Source of the DNA: Diadema setosum
Taxonomy: Eukaryota; Echinodermata; Echinoidea; Diadematoida; Diadematidae
Length of the DNA stretch: 64,000 nucleotides
Reading direction: 5' to 3'
NCBI GenBank assembly: GCA_033980235.1
Contig: CM067070.1
Coordinates: 5,006,978 to 5,070,977, forward strand
Below, in pieces: positions 49,657 through 62,445 of this stretch. The position numbers and the translations under genes were made by a program. Position 1 is the stretch's first letter. Each line of letters begins with the position of its first letter. The notes beneath the pieces are model-generated. The model was not told where the DNA came from. It was given only the letters and a program-made list of their open reading frames with translations, and did no database searches.

Positions 49657-50186
49657 CACTGTAAAAACATCGGTGTTAGATTAAACACCACGGGTGTTAA
49701 ATCTAAAACCGATCAAATTTCAATAAAGGACCACACCCACAGGTGTTGAAAATGCACTGTGATGGTGTTGAAAAGTGTTCACCTTACACTTCGTGGTGTT
49801 AATTTGACACTGTATCTGGTGTTATTTTGACACTGTACTGGTGTTAATTAAAAAATGACACCACATCGTGTTGATTTGATATTTGTTGGTGTTAATATAA
49901 ATGGTTTAACACCCGTCCAGCTTAATAAGAGACCACACCAGCTGGTGTTACTGTGGTGTAAATTTATTTTCACATTTTTTCAAAAATCTAGTATTTTAAT
50001 GTAAAATTCTTGATCATCTTGTTTAAATTAAAAATTAACAAGAAGTGCAGTTACTAAAAAACTCTTCAAAAAACAGTTTAAGATTTGGAAATGACACCCA
50101 GGGGTGTTAATTTAACACCAGAAATGAGCACCGAAAATTTAACACCAGCTCGGTGTTCACTATTTAACACCGGATTTTTTGCAGTG
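49657..50186. mobile_element. 530-bp MITE with CACTG ends, TA duplication and internal GGTGTTAA repeats
   Basis: Left end CACTGTAAAAAC and right end TTTTTTGCAGTG form imperfect inverted termini. TA flanks both (49655-49656, 50187-50188). The interior carries at least a dozen GGTGTTA or TAACACC motifs on both strands, spaced irregularly. This is compatible with a Tc1/mariner-type non-autonomous element that expanded internally. No ORF. Confidence 0.8.
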
Positions 50187-50199
50187 TAAAGTATCTTAT

Positions 50200-50740
50200 G
50201 CTTATCTCATCAACCATAATCAGTCTTTTTTTTATTATTATACTTCATATTCTAAAGGAATTCTTACTTCTTTCATTCGTCTATACAAAATATAGTAAAA
50301 CAAAAACAAATCCACATAATGATAAAGTTTGAATAAAGAATGTACGAAAACATGATAAAATCGATCCCCAGAAATCATTTTCCTGTTTTGTGCTATAAAA
50401 ACGCTTCATATTTTATTTCCTTCTTCACTGACAAAGAAAAATGGCCATTATTTTGACAGAGCAGTTTAAAATCATCTTTTAACACTGTTTCAGACTCAAA
50501 AATATGCTTAAATTTCTAACATGTAATGGAAATTTAGTATTGAGAAATTGACAGTTAATTTCAAATTGCATTTTCATCTTATTGTAATAACACAATTATA
50601 TTCTGAAGGTATTTGAAAGAATAGATGATTATATTTTCGTTATGATTTAGAGCAAATTACATTCTAGGATAGGCCAGCTGCAGAACAGATTAAAAATAAC
50701 ACTACATCTGTTTCTTTGTGTTTTTTCTCGTCCACTTTAA
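50200..50740. other. No gene recognised
   Basis: AT-rich, no ORF of note. Confidence 0.4.
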
Positions 50741-50744
50741 GCTA

Positions 50745-51180
50745 GCAATAAACAGAAGAAAATGAATAATTCTGTGGAACACAAACCTTCATCCTCTTAA
50801 TTAACATCAACGTCCATTACCCTTCATATCAGCACTTAAAAACGTATTAGCGATCACTATTTCTACTTGTAATCAATAAATTAAGACTTTGAGCAGTGTA
50901 TCATGGCTCATGAGGTGAATTAATTGAATGTCTAGATTGATATTTTAATAACAAATACAAAGATCTAGAGATTAAAAAGATGAAAATAATTCAAGGAAAA
51001 TAAATAATTGTGAGGAACACATACCTGCATCCCCTTAATTAAAATCAACGTCCATTACTCGTTATATCAGCACTTAGAAAACGCATCAGCAATCAATATT
51101 TCTACTTTTAATCAATAAATTATTGACTTTGAGCAGTGTATCTTGGCTCATGAGGTGAATTAAGTGAATGAGATTAATAG
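50745..51180. repeat. Tandem duplication, period about 240 bp
   Basis: 50755-50930 and 50995-51172 share TTAATTAACATCAACGTCC-like blocks and GACTTTGAGCAGTGTATC followed by GGCTCATGAGGTGAATTAA, at roughly 85 percent by eye. Non-coding. Confidence 0.75.
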
Positions 51181-52054
51181 TTTTTCTGAATGTCCAATAT
51201 TAAAGACAACCTCAAATCGAGAACTATTCAAGAACCTAACCATTCTCTTTCTTACTTAGCAAATATACTAACACAATTTATTCAGTCTAGCAGTTGGACC
51301 CTCTTTGTGCAGTATTATGTAGTTATTCATTATACTTGTTAAAGAATGGCTTGTCAAAATATGATTTGATAAACAGTAAACCCATAACAACAATTAAGAA
51401 CCTTATGGTATATCGAGAGGCATAAATAAATTCCAACTTTACTACGATTTCATTTATTTTCTTTTTACGCAAATGAAGTATAATTCAATGTTGTAATAAA
51501 GATAAAAAGGTGAAAATTATTCAAGTACTTTTTTAACTGATTGAATATACCAGAGTGAATTGAATGAATTAAAAGTCGTGTCCATGTTGCACCGCAAAAT
51601 CAAGATGCGTGCTTAGATTAACACAAATGTGTAACTTACAACCCTACCATAAACTACTGGAAGTAGAAGGGAACATCTAATTAACTTACGTTGTTGTTGT
51701 TCAATTCTCAATTTGTCATTTTGACTCTACATCTGCAGACATCTCTACTGTGTTTTTATCAATGATGTATAGGAGAATTTTCTCATAACATTACAGGTTT
51801 TGTGCACTGACATTCTTGCTATAAAAAAAATAAAACTATTAAAAAATAGAAAAAATATTACTAAAATGATTTTCAACTTCTGCTTGAAAATAATAGACAT
51901 GGTAATCATAGTGGTGTTGCAATAAACACGTTTCAAATTACAAAAACAAAAAATATATTGATATGATAATACATCCATAAATGATATCAGTCTTGGCATT
52001 TATTTAAAGATATAATACCTTGCAATATACACAGATATAATGAACATTTATTTG
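51181..52054. other. No gene recognised
   Basis: AT-rich filler between the tandem duplication and segment B. The frames are Ile/Lys-rich low-complexity. Confidence 0.4.
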
Positions 52055-52901
52055 TGCTTGTACTTGCTAACGAATCTTGATTGTTTCGTGTGTTTTTTTT
52101 TATAATTATGATGTTCCGTTGTAACATTATTCTTCGTTGTTTTCCTTGATATTTATTTTCAAACCAATCTATAATACTTGCATAGACCTTATTGTTATCA
52201 TTATTTTGTGTTTGTGATTGCATTGTATAGTTTTTTTCTTTAGGGGATATTTGTTATGCTGTATATTTTTCTATTTTTAACTTTATTATTTGTATCGTTT
52301 TGTTTGTACTTTGAATCTTTAATTGTTATGACTTCTATGCACGGAACCATTGAAAACAGCTTATGCTGAGTGACACGACCGTGTTGAAATGAATGAATGA
52401 ATCATGAATGAATCTCGGTAAATGTATTGCACATTCGGATTCACGGTATTCCATCAACAGGAGGCCAGGGAACAAGGATTGTTTTTGTTTTCCGCCATTG
52501 CCACAATTTTTTATTATAGATTTATAATTCAGCAGCAATTCACTTTAGAAAATGAAGGCAGAGCGTATAGCTGTTTGCTGTTAGCATATAATCAGCCTGT
52601 TAGTTTCGTTTTTTTCCTGCTCATGTCTGTATTAATTCCACATATCATAGATTTCATGAAATCTTTACATCACGGAGCACGCATGAAGAGAGAGGAAATT
52701 ATGGAAAACTCGTGCCTACAGTGTTACCTCGTCGAGACATTAGAATCCGATTTATTGCTCCTAGGTCCTACGTGTGTCATATCATTTGCTTCACTTTTGA
52801 TGGAAATTTCTCTACAATTTTTCCTACAATTTCTGACTTCACTTTGGGTTTTCAATGTATTTTTTTTTTTTTGCATTTATCCACGTGTTATATGCTCCAA
52901 G

Positions 52902-52945
52902 GAATAATAATAATAATAATAATAATAATAGTAATAATAATAATA

Positions 52946-52996
<51 letters not shown>
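52902..52996. repeat. (TAA)n microsatellite
   Basis: About 30 TAA units with TAG interruptions, in a piece private to segment B. Immediately after it, at 53195-53215, (GAATT)n followed by TTTATTTGTTCTGC looks like the reversed 3' tail of another LINE. Confidence 0.9.
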
Positions 52997-53535
52997 GCAA
53001 TAACAGCATTAATCCAAAGGGTAAATATTAATATCAATGTTAACAATGATATTACTGCTGTAACAACAACAATAATGATAACGATAATAATATTAATTAT
53101 GCTCTTCTTTACTCAGGGTAGCATTTTCAGTTTTGACTTTGTTCTGCCAGAATTCCCTGCCAATACCGTTATCCTGGATAGCGTTAGCAGGTACTGATAT
53201 TGAATTGAATTGAATTTATTTGTTCTGCATAAAAAATGTCAAAGAATGACAACAATAATAAATGACAAACAAAGCACAGAGTGAAGGCGGATATGGAATA
53301 CAATAAGCTGAAGGGAAGCAACCATCGACGAATTAAAAATTTCTTTAAAATCTGGCCGACACACATAAACAATGAAAACATACCTTTATCGTTGGTGGTA
53401 ATCATTTTTATGTTTTGTTAAACAAAGAGATGAACAATATGCAGACGTAAGTAGAGAACCAAAACACACAGACACACACACCCACACACACACACAAAAA
53501 AAATCAGCAATGATACACGAATACTACATTCACAT

Positions 53536-56500
53536 TAGACGAATATGGTTTAATGTCTGAAGTTATTGAGAGTATTTTTATTGAAATTAGGGTTCCAAAT
53601 AGAAAAAGTATTGTTGTAGGTGAAATATACAGACCTCCAAATACAAGCCCCACTGAATTTACTGAATCATTATCCTTACTTCTAGCTGATACATATTTTG
53701 TGAACAAGAGTTGTTTTATCATGGGTGACTTTAACTTCAACCTTTTAGATTGTCATACCAACTCCACATGCCAAGATTTCCTCAACGTGATGTTATCCGA
53801 GTCTTTTTCACCTCTTATAAAGAAGCCCACTCGAATTTCTGATGTCACAGCAACTCTAATTGACAATATTTTTGTTAATAGTCCCCTTTCCAATATCACG
53901 TTTGGTATAATAGTCTCTGATGTATCCGATCATTTTCCGATTTTCGCTGTTATGCCCAATTTTAACATAAGCAATGCCTCTTTTCATTCGCCCAGTTCTG
54001 GTTTTTGAGAAATGTCAGAAACTAATCTTAGTAGACTTAGGGAGAGACTAAGATCCGTTGATTGGTCAATTGTTAATAACCAAAGCGATGCCAACTTAGC
54101 TTTTGAACACTTTTCACAAATACTGTCATCTGCATACGATTCCAGTATCCCCGTTAAGCCATTTACTCGTTCAAACCGTAAAAAAGTTCTCCCAAAACCA
54201 TGGATTATAAAATCTCTCCTTAGGTCTATTAACCGTAAAAATACCCCTTTTTCATAAATACAGAAGTGATCCTAACAGTCGAACTCGGTCTCGGTATGTG
54301 CATTATCGCAACGTTCTTACACATCATCCATACGTTTAGCCAAACGAATGCATTTTTCAATTCAATTTATCAAGTATAAAAATGACATCAAGAGTACGTG
54401 GAAGGTGATAAATGAAGCGCTGAACACTAAAAATAACATCGAACCCCCTTGGCACTATAATGATAAGTATATTGAAGATCAAGCTGATGTGGCAGAAGTA
54501 TTCAATGAATACTTTGTAAGCATAGGACCTAATCTTGCCAGCAGTATTCCACACTCAAACACTGATTTTTATTACTTTTTAAAAGACCAGAATCAGCAAT
54601 CTCTTTTTTTTTTTCGAACCAGTTATTGAAGAAGAAATCAAAGATATCGTGCAAAATTTGAACACTAAGAAAAGCTCTGGATGTAAACATCAATAATGAA
54701 GTAGTTACACCATTAACACACATCTTTAATTTATCGTTATTTACTGGCATAGTTCCACAAAAAATGAAAAAAGCTAAAGTAGTACCAATTTTTAAAAAAG
54801 GACAAAAAGAATCTGTGACAAATTATCGCCCTATTTCCTTGTTAACTTCATTTTCAAAACTTCTTGAAAGGTTGGTATATACGCGTACACACAAATTTCT
54901 CGAAAAGTGTGAAGTTTTTTGTAACTCCCAGTTTGGTTTTAGGAAAACCCACAGTCCGACCCATGCCTTACTCACTTTTATTCATAAACTTGCTCATGCT
55001 GTAGATGATGTCTCCCACACTATTGGAGTTTTTCTTGATTTTTCAAAGGCCTTCGACACAATTAACCATGATATTTTGATTTACAAGCTACGACATTATG
55101 GTATGCGTGGGAAGGCTTTGGACTGGTTTCGAGATTATTTATCAAACAGAAAACAATTTGTGAGTATAAATGGTCGTCATTCTCAGTTAAATAATTTCAT
55201 GTGGTGGTTCCACAGGGCTCCTTACTAGGACCACTATTGTTCATTTTGTACATTAACGATCTTCCTAGTTCCTCGTCAATTCTTTCCTTTATATGTTTTG
55301 CTGACGACTCCAATCTGTTTTTTTTTTTTACACACAGAGATCCTTATACTCTTGTTAACACAATGAATGAAGAACTTAAATCTGTGCAATCTTGGATATA
55401 CGCCAACAAATTGTCACTTAATATCGATAAAACTCATTGTATGCTTTTTAGCAATAGTCTTAAAACCCTTCCTTGTAACATTAAGTTTAACGAAACTGAA
55501 TTAAATCAAGTTAGTAGCATACAATTTCTAGGGCTTTTTATTGACAGTGATTTGTCTTGGAAATCCCACGTCAGTTATTTAAGTAATATTCTTTCCAAAA
55601 ATACGGGTGTTCTTAATAAACTGAAGAGTGTTTTTCCAAGTCAAATCCTGCTTAATCTTTATTCTACTTTGATTACTCCGTACCTCAATTATGGTATTCT
55701 TGTTTGGGGGAATGCACCTAGAAATCTTCTTGATATACTGTTCCGTGTTCAAAAACGCGCCATCAGAAATATCAACCATGTTGGATATTTGTCCCACACG
55801 AATGATTTATTTTTCAAAAATAAGATACTGAAAACATCAGATTTATTTAGTTACAACGTCGGCATATTTATGTATAAATTTTCTGCCAAGGAGTTACCGG
55901 ATGTTTTTACTCACATGTTCAGGAAAAACTATTTGATTCATAATTATCCTACCCGCCAAAGTGACGCATTTCACCTTCCACGAACTCGAACAATTTTCGC
56001 TAAAAAAACGATAATGTATACGGTCCCTAGATACTGGAATGACCTCTCCCCCGAAATAACAAGCTGCTCGTCTTTATATTCCTTTAAACGCAAATTAAAA
56101 GAGTTTTAATTGAGTGCATATCTTGCAGAAACTGAATAATTGCAATGTCTTATGTAATATTGTGGTATGTTATTGTCCGATCAAACATTCTTGTCAACAC
56201 GCTGCAGATTCCATTTTGGGTCTTGCTGTCAGGCTCTCCGAATTCATCATTAGCAATTCCACATTCTACTTCGTTTCCCTCTCTTCATCTTTCCCTCTTC
56301 CTCTCTCTAACTTTCTATACAGAGCTTGACGGCAGGCACCAAATGGCTTAAGTAGCTGTACATGTTACTTTTTGTGTCTTACTGATCATATCCTGGCGAT
56401 AGTTTTAATGCAACAACAGTTTATAGTGTATATACCAAAGTAGGCTTTATGATTATGCAAATCATGTTGTACTCTTGAAACCAATGATAGCTCGGTCACA

Positions 56501-56837
56501 GTAATGGTTCACATTTTAATATTTTTTTTTCTTATTTGGCACCATTACATCATCTGGTCTCATCTTCTATCCGTTCTCCGTTTCTTTTTCACAAACACTG
56601 ATTACTCGGGGCTTACAGCCAAACAAGCTTGCTTTCATGTAGGTCCCGTCATACTTTTCTTTGATCAACACCATCTCGATTTCGATTTTGACCAGTTATC
56701 ATTACATGTATTTACTGTGTTATCACCATGTATATTGTTTGTGTTTTGCATATTGTTTACAAGGTGAAAGAACTTGTTTGATTTCTGTTATAATGTCCAT
56801 AATTGAGAAGTATGGAAATAAATGAATTGAAAAAAAA
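53536..56837 (+). pseudogene. Jockey/CR1-group LINE, 5'-truncated and frameshifted
   Basis: The order of pieces matches one EN-RT protein broken across frames. 53538-54008 is the C-terminal half of the endonuclease (VVGEIYRPPN, MGDFNFNLLD, SDHFPIF). 54012-54257 and 54348-54629 are the linker. 54764-55228 holds RT boxes 1-4 (NYRPISLLTSFSKLLERL, FLDFSKAFDTINHD). 55201-56109 holds VPQGSLLGPLLF, FADDSNLFF and the C-terminal region (QKRAIRNINHVGYLSHT). A UGA at 54006, frameshifts near 54240, 54600 and 55200 and the lost N-terminus make it dead. It interrupts segment B: segment A is unoccupied near 42480. ACATTCACA on the left and ACATTACAG on the right look like a target duplication. The tail ends GAATTGAAAAAAAAATTG. 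The same family gave the fragment in the Harbinger element. Confidence 0.85.
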
Positions 56838-57439
56838 ATTGAACATTACAGAGAAACTACAGAAACAAATTGAATTATAACCATTAGATGAAAGAATGTC
56901 AGCCAACCATGTTGAGAAGTTATGAATGACAATTTTGTATAGAATTCTCAAGAATTTTACGTTTGAATACATTGAAAATGGTAGCTTTACTAATATCGTC
57001 TGGTATTGAATTCTATACTTCATGAGCGGACATAGATAAAACACAGATTTTTGAAAAATCTCATGGCAGCGTTTCTGGTTATGTAGGGATGAATATTGCA
57101 ATTTAAAGTGAGATAATGCAGAAGAAAATTGGGTAAAAGCTTTTTGTGCCATAAAAACATGAGACGTGAGGGCCACGGTGCCAGGATGATTTATTTTGTT
57201 ATCATTCAGTTCCAGCTACTTTATTTTGTGCTGTAAATTCAACTGTCGATCGTGGTCAGAGAATTTGATGTAATTCACTCTTTCCATATTTGAAATAACA
57301 TATTGTCCTTCGAGTTCCCCTTTCTTCTCAAAGTAGAAATTAATGCAATGACATTATTGTGCAGGTAGATAGCAGGTAAACAAAATGAATTGCAAAAATC
57401 ACGTCTGGCAAACCGCACGTAAAGCTTTTAAGTTCTCTT

Positions 57440-57443
<4 letters not shown>

Positions 57444-57488
<45 letters not shown>

Positions 57489-57490
57489 AT
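57444..57490. repeat. (TC)n microsatellite, shared with segment A
   Basis: TCTG/TC repeats; the matching (TC)n tract in segment A is at about 44299-44322. Confidence 0.85.
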
Positions 57491-58450
57491 TTTCTTAATT
57501 TTTTGTCTGTCAAGAAAAAAAATATCGTCTCTACGGTTGCAATAAAATATCTATCAAGCAAACTGTACATGTTTTTGTTTTTTTTTTCATCTCGATGTAC
57601 ACACACATTATTGTTTTAATATCGACTAAGTTGTTTAATCAGACATACCTTTTGAACAATGTATATTCAGTAGGCCCTATATCAGTATAGGTAAAGTTTG
57701 TTGTTATACCTATATTCCAGTATTCATTTAATTGTTTTGACCGAGCGTATAATATATCATCATTATAAACGAACAAGTTTATACAACATGCTTACGAGAT
57801 GATACAAACGCAAATGTTATGCATGGACATTCATCTTCGTCATGCATTGTGATGGCTATACCCTGCAGTGACACAGCTAAGTTGTTCAGTCAGACATGCG
57901 TTTTGAACAATACATGTGTATTCATGATATTGACGCTATATAAAGTAAAATTTATACTTATTTTCGAGTATGTATTCATTTAATTCTCTGACCCAGCATA
58001 TAAGATATAAACAAACACGAACCTACAAATAGTATACCGTTGATGTATGTTTATGAAATTATACAAACATAAACATCTGTAGAAGTAGGATATATGCATG
58101 GTTCTTCATCTTTATCATGCAATGTGCTTGCAGTGATCTATATAGCTATGGAAGGTCTATGACTTCATCATTAACAAGCGTACAGTTTGTATATTAATGA
58201 ACTAAATGTGTGTGTGTTTTTTTTTTTTTACAAAACTGTAACATGCAAAATACTCTTTATTGCCGTTGATTGTTTTTCTGCAGTTAAGTTAATGCATGAG
58301 TAAAATGACGAAGGCTGTTGACCTATAATTATTTGTAAATAACTTGTGAATCAAATAGAAAGCAAATTTTAGAAGGGATATCTTGAGTATTAGTGACAGA
58401 AATGTGTAATAATGTGGAAAAAGCTATCACTGCTTACGGCTTAACCGTAA

Positions 58451-60010
58451 GGTCCCCGTCATATTATAGCGTATAAAATCAGCGAATGCCTAGCGGATAC
58501 CATTTTAAGGGCAAAATTTGGCAAAGTTCAGACACGCTCGAATCAGTCCGAATTCTCGAGCAAAATGTGGTTTTTGGACGTTCGCCAAACGAATGATGAA
58601 CATATGCTAATCGTGTTAAGTAACGAATGAAAGCGAAAGCGTATAGGCCATCCAACGGATGCTGACTGGACAATCCGAGTGACCAGCAAATGCCTAAATT
58701 ATGCAAAGCGATACTGCGCCAATCACGTGAAGGATGTCGGCTGACGCACACTAAGCCCCTTCACCAAATCCTTTTGAGGAGAACTTAAACTCGAACGCAT
58801 TTCTTTCTCTTTTTATGTGACAGTCATATTTCTTTTGCTGTCTTTTGACTCGCTGAGCTAACAAAATTCATGAGTGGACAATCAAGTTTTTGTCTGCTTC
58901 TCTTGCTCTTTCTGTTTAAGCATTTTGATGGGTGTGTGATGTGTTATAAATTCAGTTTGATGGTGATATTTAGCTCGATTGGGCATAGTCGTCAAAATTT
59001 TGTGTCGGTATTGGTTCATACATAATTATTTGGGATTTCTGGATGTCCATGAAGAGTGATGGGGCGAATCATTAAAGATCCTATGTCTACTGAAGACAAA
59101 ATAACAGACTCCTCACGACAGTCCTCTCTTCATCTCATCTCTTGCAGTATGCTTGTTCGCGTTCTGTATCATAAAGAAAAGGTGGGCCCTACTGATCAAT
59201 TACAGGAAATAATATTCACCAGCACCAATAACAATGGAAAAATCACAGTAACCTTGTCGATAGGTGTTAATATGTTGTATTGCACAAAATGTGCGTCGGA
59301 GATTCAATGTTTTAGGGCCCGGCTTACCGTCAGTCTATCAAATTTGCCTTTGAGATACAATTGATAGTTTTATCAATTAACATCGATATACAATGCAAAG
59401 AAGGTGAAATCATTTAACCACGGTTAAGCATTAAATTCACCAGTTAACATTATCATCTTATGATAACGGGAGTCGAACTGAACTTTCACAATTCCCAATT
59501 TCCATGCTGAGATACCCATGTATACTACAGGTTGACTTTTATAGCAGCGGTTTAGCATAATGTTATCGATGGCAAGCACTGCATTTGCGGCTATTATTCA
59601 TTTAAAGCCACAATACGTACAGTGAAATGTCATGTGTGCTATATATGAATATCTGCTATTTTTTGTTGTACTACTTTTAATTAACATGTGTTGCTGTCAA
59701 GATTTGCTGGGCGAATTCGGACGAACGGTGGACGAATAAGAAACGGAGGCCGAACAGCGGATGTTATTCTAAACGAACAAAAAGCGGATTTTCATTCCGT
59801 TTGTCATCCGCTCCAGATTTTGGGCATGTCCAAAAAAAAAAAAAAATTGGCTCCGGTGGATCTCTGCTAATCTCTACAGACAGCGGATACAGAGAACATC
59901 AAACGGGTCACGAACGCCGGACGAGCAACGGAATACATGTGAGCGTATCTCCAAATTTTCAAATCCGTTTGGCATTCGTTGGCTCGATCCGCTCTAGTGT
60001 GATGAAGGCT
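58451..60010. mobile_element. 1560-bp non-autonomous DNA element with TAA target duplication
   Basis: Flanked by TAA at 58448-58450 and 60011-60013. Segment A has a single TAA at the matching place (45586-45588), so the boundaries are exact. The ends (GGTCCCCGTCATATTATAGC and, reversed, AGCCTTCATCACACTAGAGC) are only partly inverted-repeat: TCA-A-TA-AGCG is shared, then GCGAATGCC/AACGAATGCC further in. The TWA duplication suggests PIF/Harbinger mobilisation. The interior has no supported ORF; the 102-codon frame at 59056-59364 shows no domain. Confidence 0.75.
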
Positions 60011-60349
60011 TAATATTATTATCGAGTAATGAGGTTGGAATTTTAGTTCGAGTGTGTTTAATGTGTTTGTGGATGTATTTTATGTATATTTGTTTAACGC
60101 TGAAATATCAACGCCATGTTACCTTCAACAGATAATCAAAATGATCACAAAACACAATCAAGTACAATCAGTCAATCAAAAGAGAAACAAACCAAGCAAA
60201 TTTACAGCAGCACAATGACCCCCTGAACAGACAAGCAATATGACGTGATGCACTCATGAAGATAATATCCGAAAGAAAAACAAAAACTCTGTTTTCAAAC
60301 CCTTCGTGGCCGAGAGGTTCCCCCCCCCCCCTTTAGTGGCTGTGGCACA

Positions 60350-61402
60350 TCACAATTTTTGCTCAAGCTCAATCAGTGTATTATTATTGTGAATATTATC
60401 CTCAAGATCGACGTTGATTTTGTTGCCATCGAGACACTTGAACAAGGAGGGGAACATCTTTCTAAACGCCTTCCTGAAGAAAGGATTTTTAGTGCTGTAG
60501 ATGATGGGGTTCGCTGCAGAACTGATTTTAAGGAAGAAAAATCTGATGTCATTTGTGAGTACAAAAGCAAGACGACTTAAATCAAAGAAATATTTGACAG
60601 CGAACCAAACGCATGTCGGGAATAAGCTGACGCAGAAGATGATCACCAGGAGTAGGATAGCGCGTAATGCTTTCACCTCTTGCTTGAACTTTGGTCTCGG
60701 AGAAGGGATGCCCATGGGTGGGTGAGGAGCCACCATCTGGATGCGCCGCGCCTGGGATTTGGCGATGGCGAGAATCCGGAGGTTGCTACCGATGACGACG
60801 ACGCTGAGCACGACGATCATACCACTGACTAAGAGGTCATGAACGCTGCCGGACGACATCCTGTTCGGCTCTGCGTCGCAATACTCAACTACGGATTGGT
60901 CCTCGGCGAAATAAGGAAACGTGAAGCCATTCGTCAAACAAGCCACCCACACCACAACAATCACCATGACCATCCGTCTGGATGTAACCATGGAGACGTA
61001 TCGCAGGGGTCGAGTAATGGCGACATATCTGTCTACATTCACTAGTACGATGACCACATATGATACCCATGTGAAGATGTAGGACCACATTGTGAAATAT
61101 ATTTCCGTTTCCACAGCGCAAGTAGCGTGACTTCGAAAAAGTCTTTTGAAGACTTCTACAGGTATGGCAACCAGACCCGTCAGGAGATCCGCTAGGGCCA
61201 GACAAGCCAAGAGAAGGTAGCTTGGTTCCCTCAGGATCGGTTCCCTTCGTATGGCGAGCATGACTAGAGCGTTGCCGATTACGATTACAATGGCGAGAGG
61301 TGTGAAAGCGACAATCATCAGAGATCGATGTAGGGGAGTTCCTATCAGGTTGCTACTGGAATGTATTTCCTGTGGAGAGCTTGAGGTGTTAGAAAATTCC
61401 AT
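60350..61402 (-). CDS. Intact class A (rhodopsin-like) G-protein-coupled receptor, single exon
   Basis: 350 residues, plasma-membrane receptor; ligand unknown. N-terminal tail with an N-glycosylation site (N5). TM1 about 27-52 with GN (N44). TM2 61-84 with LALAD (D72). C95 before TM3 and C175 in the second outer loop can form the conserved disulfide. DRY at 124-126 closes TM3. TM4 143-165 with W152. TM5 188-213 lacks the usual proline. TM6 243-270 reads SLFP, so the toggle Trp of C-W-x-P is Leu260, while P262 is kept. TM7 279-302 ends NPIIY (298-302), followed by helix 8 (NPFFRKAFRKMF) and an acidic tail. Start: the ATG conserved with the pseudogene copy at 46898. No intron is needed. It resembles the lineage-expanded orphan or amine/melatonin-like receptors of marine deuterostomes; I cannot name the subfamily. 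Confidence 0.9.
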   Translation of the reverse strand: MEFSNTSSSPQEIHSSSNLIGTPLHRSLMIVAFTPLAIVIVIGNALVMLAIRREPILREPSYLLLACLALADLLTGLVAIPVEVFKRLFRSHATCAVETEIYFTMWSYIFTWVSYVVIVLVNVDRYVAITRPLRYVSMVTSRRMVMVIVVVWVACLTNGFTFPYFAEDQSVVEYCDAEPNRMSSGSVHDLLVSGMIVVLSVVVIGSNLRILAIAKSQARRIQMVAPHPPMGIPSPRPKFKQEVKALRAILLLVIIFCVSLFPTCVWFAVKYFFDLSRLAFVLTNDIRFFFLKISSAANPIIYSTKNPFFRKAFRKMFPSLFKCLDGNKINVDLEDNIHNNNTLIELEQKL

Positions 61403-62116
61403 ATTGTGTTCTCAGTAAACTTAAGAACTATCGTAACTCTGGATTCTGTCTCAAAGTTCCTTGAAGTATACTGGTAGCAAAAATAACTGCGCTATTAGAA
61501 AGAGTGTTTTGTTTGTTTGTTTGTTCGTCTTACAGATTTGCCAGTTTCTGCTCTGAACAAACGTTTGCCTTCTACCAGACAAACCTGCTTGTTAGAGTTG
61601 ATGATGTGTATGGATACCCGACATCATACGAACAATCGCTTGGGATGGTGACTGCTGATAGTTCCATTTTCTGTCCACATGATCCATGTATATACACCCT
61701 TCCATGAGTCACAAGAGATTGTTTAGTCAGGATCTTCCGATTACAAATATGATTTGGAAAACAACATTTTTGTGATTCACCACACTTTCCGACTGGAGCA
61801 AAAACGAACTGAAGATACATCCAAACGAAACTCTATTTCCAAGGTCCAAAGACACACAATCCTACCTTCTTCGTTATTCTCGTCTGGAAGACCGTTTTTT
61901 TTCACGTCCAAAATGTTTTTTATTGAATAGTTTCTGGCAAGGCCTCTTCCGAAGCTAGTTGATATCGTGCTATGGTTCGCAAGAATTCATCGTCGAGCGA
62001 ATGAAGTGACTCTCATTGATCTGGACTGAGAAGTATACAAATGAAAGGGTTCATGGTCTCCTGAGTATACCAATGATTGGGGTAACGAAAAGAGGCTGAT
62101 CAGGGTGCTAGAATTT

Positions 62117-62406
62117 TATGAACCACATATGAAAAGGTTTTTGGCCAGAAGTCTACGCTGCCCACACACACAGAACGCCAAGGTGCACGCTTTGAATTAT
62201 TCATGAGCCTACACGGTCTGCCACACACGTCGTGCACACAGCAGTGATACGGACTGGTCCATTGTCGAATATGGGTAAAATGCTGCAGAAACAACATAGG
62301 GACAGTCATAGACATAGCATTATATCGGTTAAACCTACATTGACAACATGAATTACATGCTTTTCATGAAGTTGTTTACATTATCTGCTTTTTAACTGAC
62401 CACACA

Positions 62407-62445
<39 letters not shown>

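Larger units (their letters stand above)
52055..62116. repeat. Segmental duplication, segment B
   Basis: Partner of segment A in the same orientation; offset grows from about 10.4 kb to 14.2 kb because B has gained a 3.3-kb LINE (53536-56837), a 1560-bp TAA-flanked element (58451-60010) and about 0.6 kb at 52680-53290. It retains the intact GPCR gene. Confidence 0.8.

Noticed and set aside
59056..59364. 102-codon frame inside the TAA-flanked element
   Set aside because: No transposase or other domain; probably chance.
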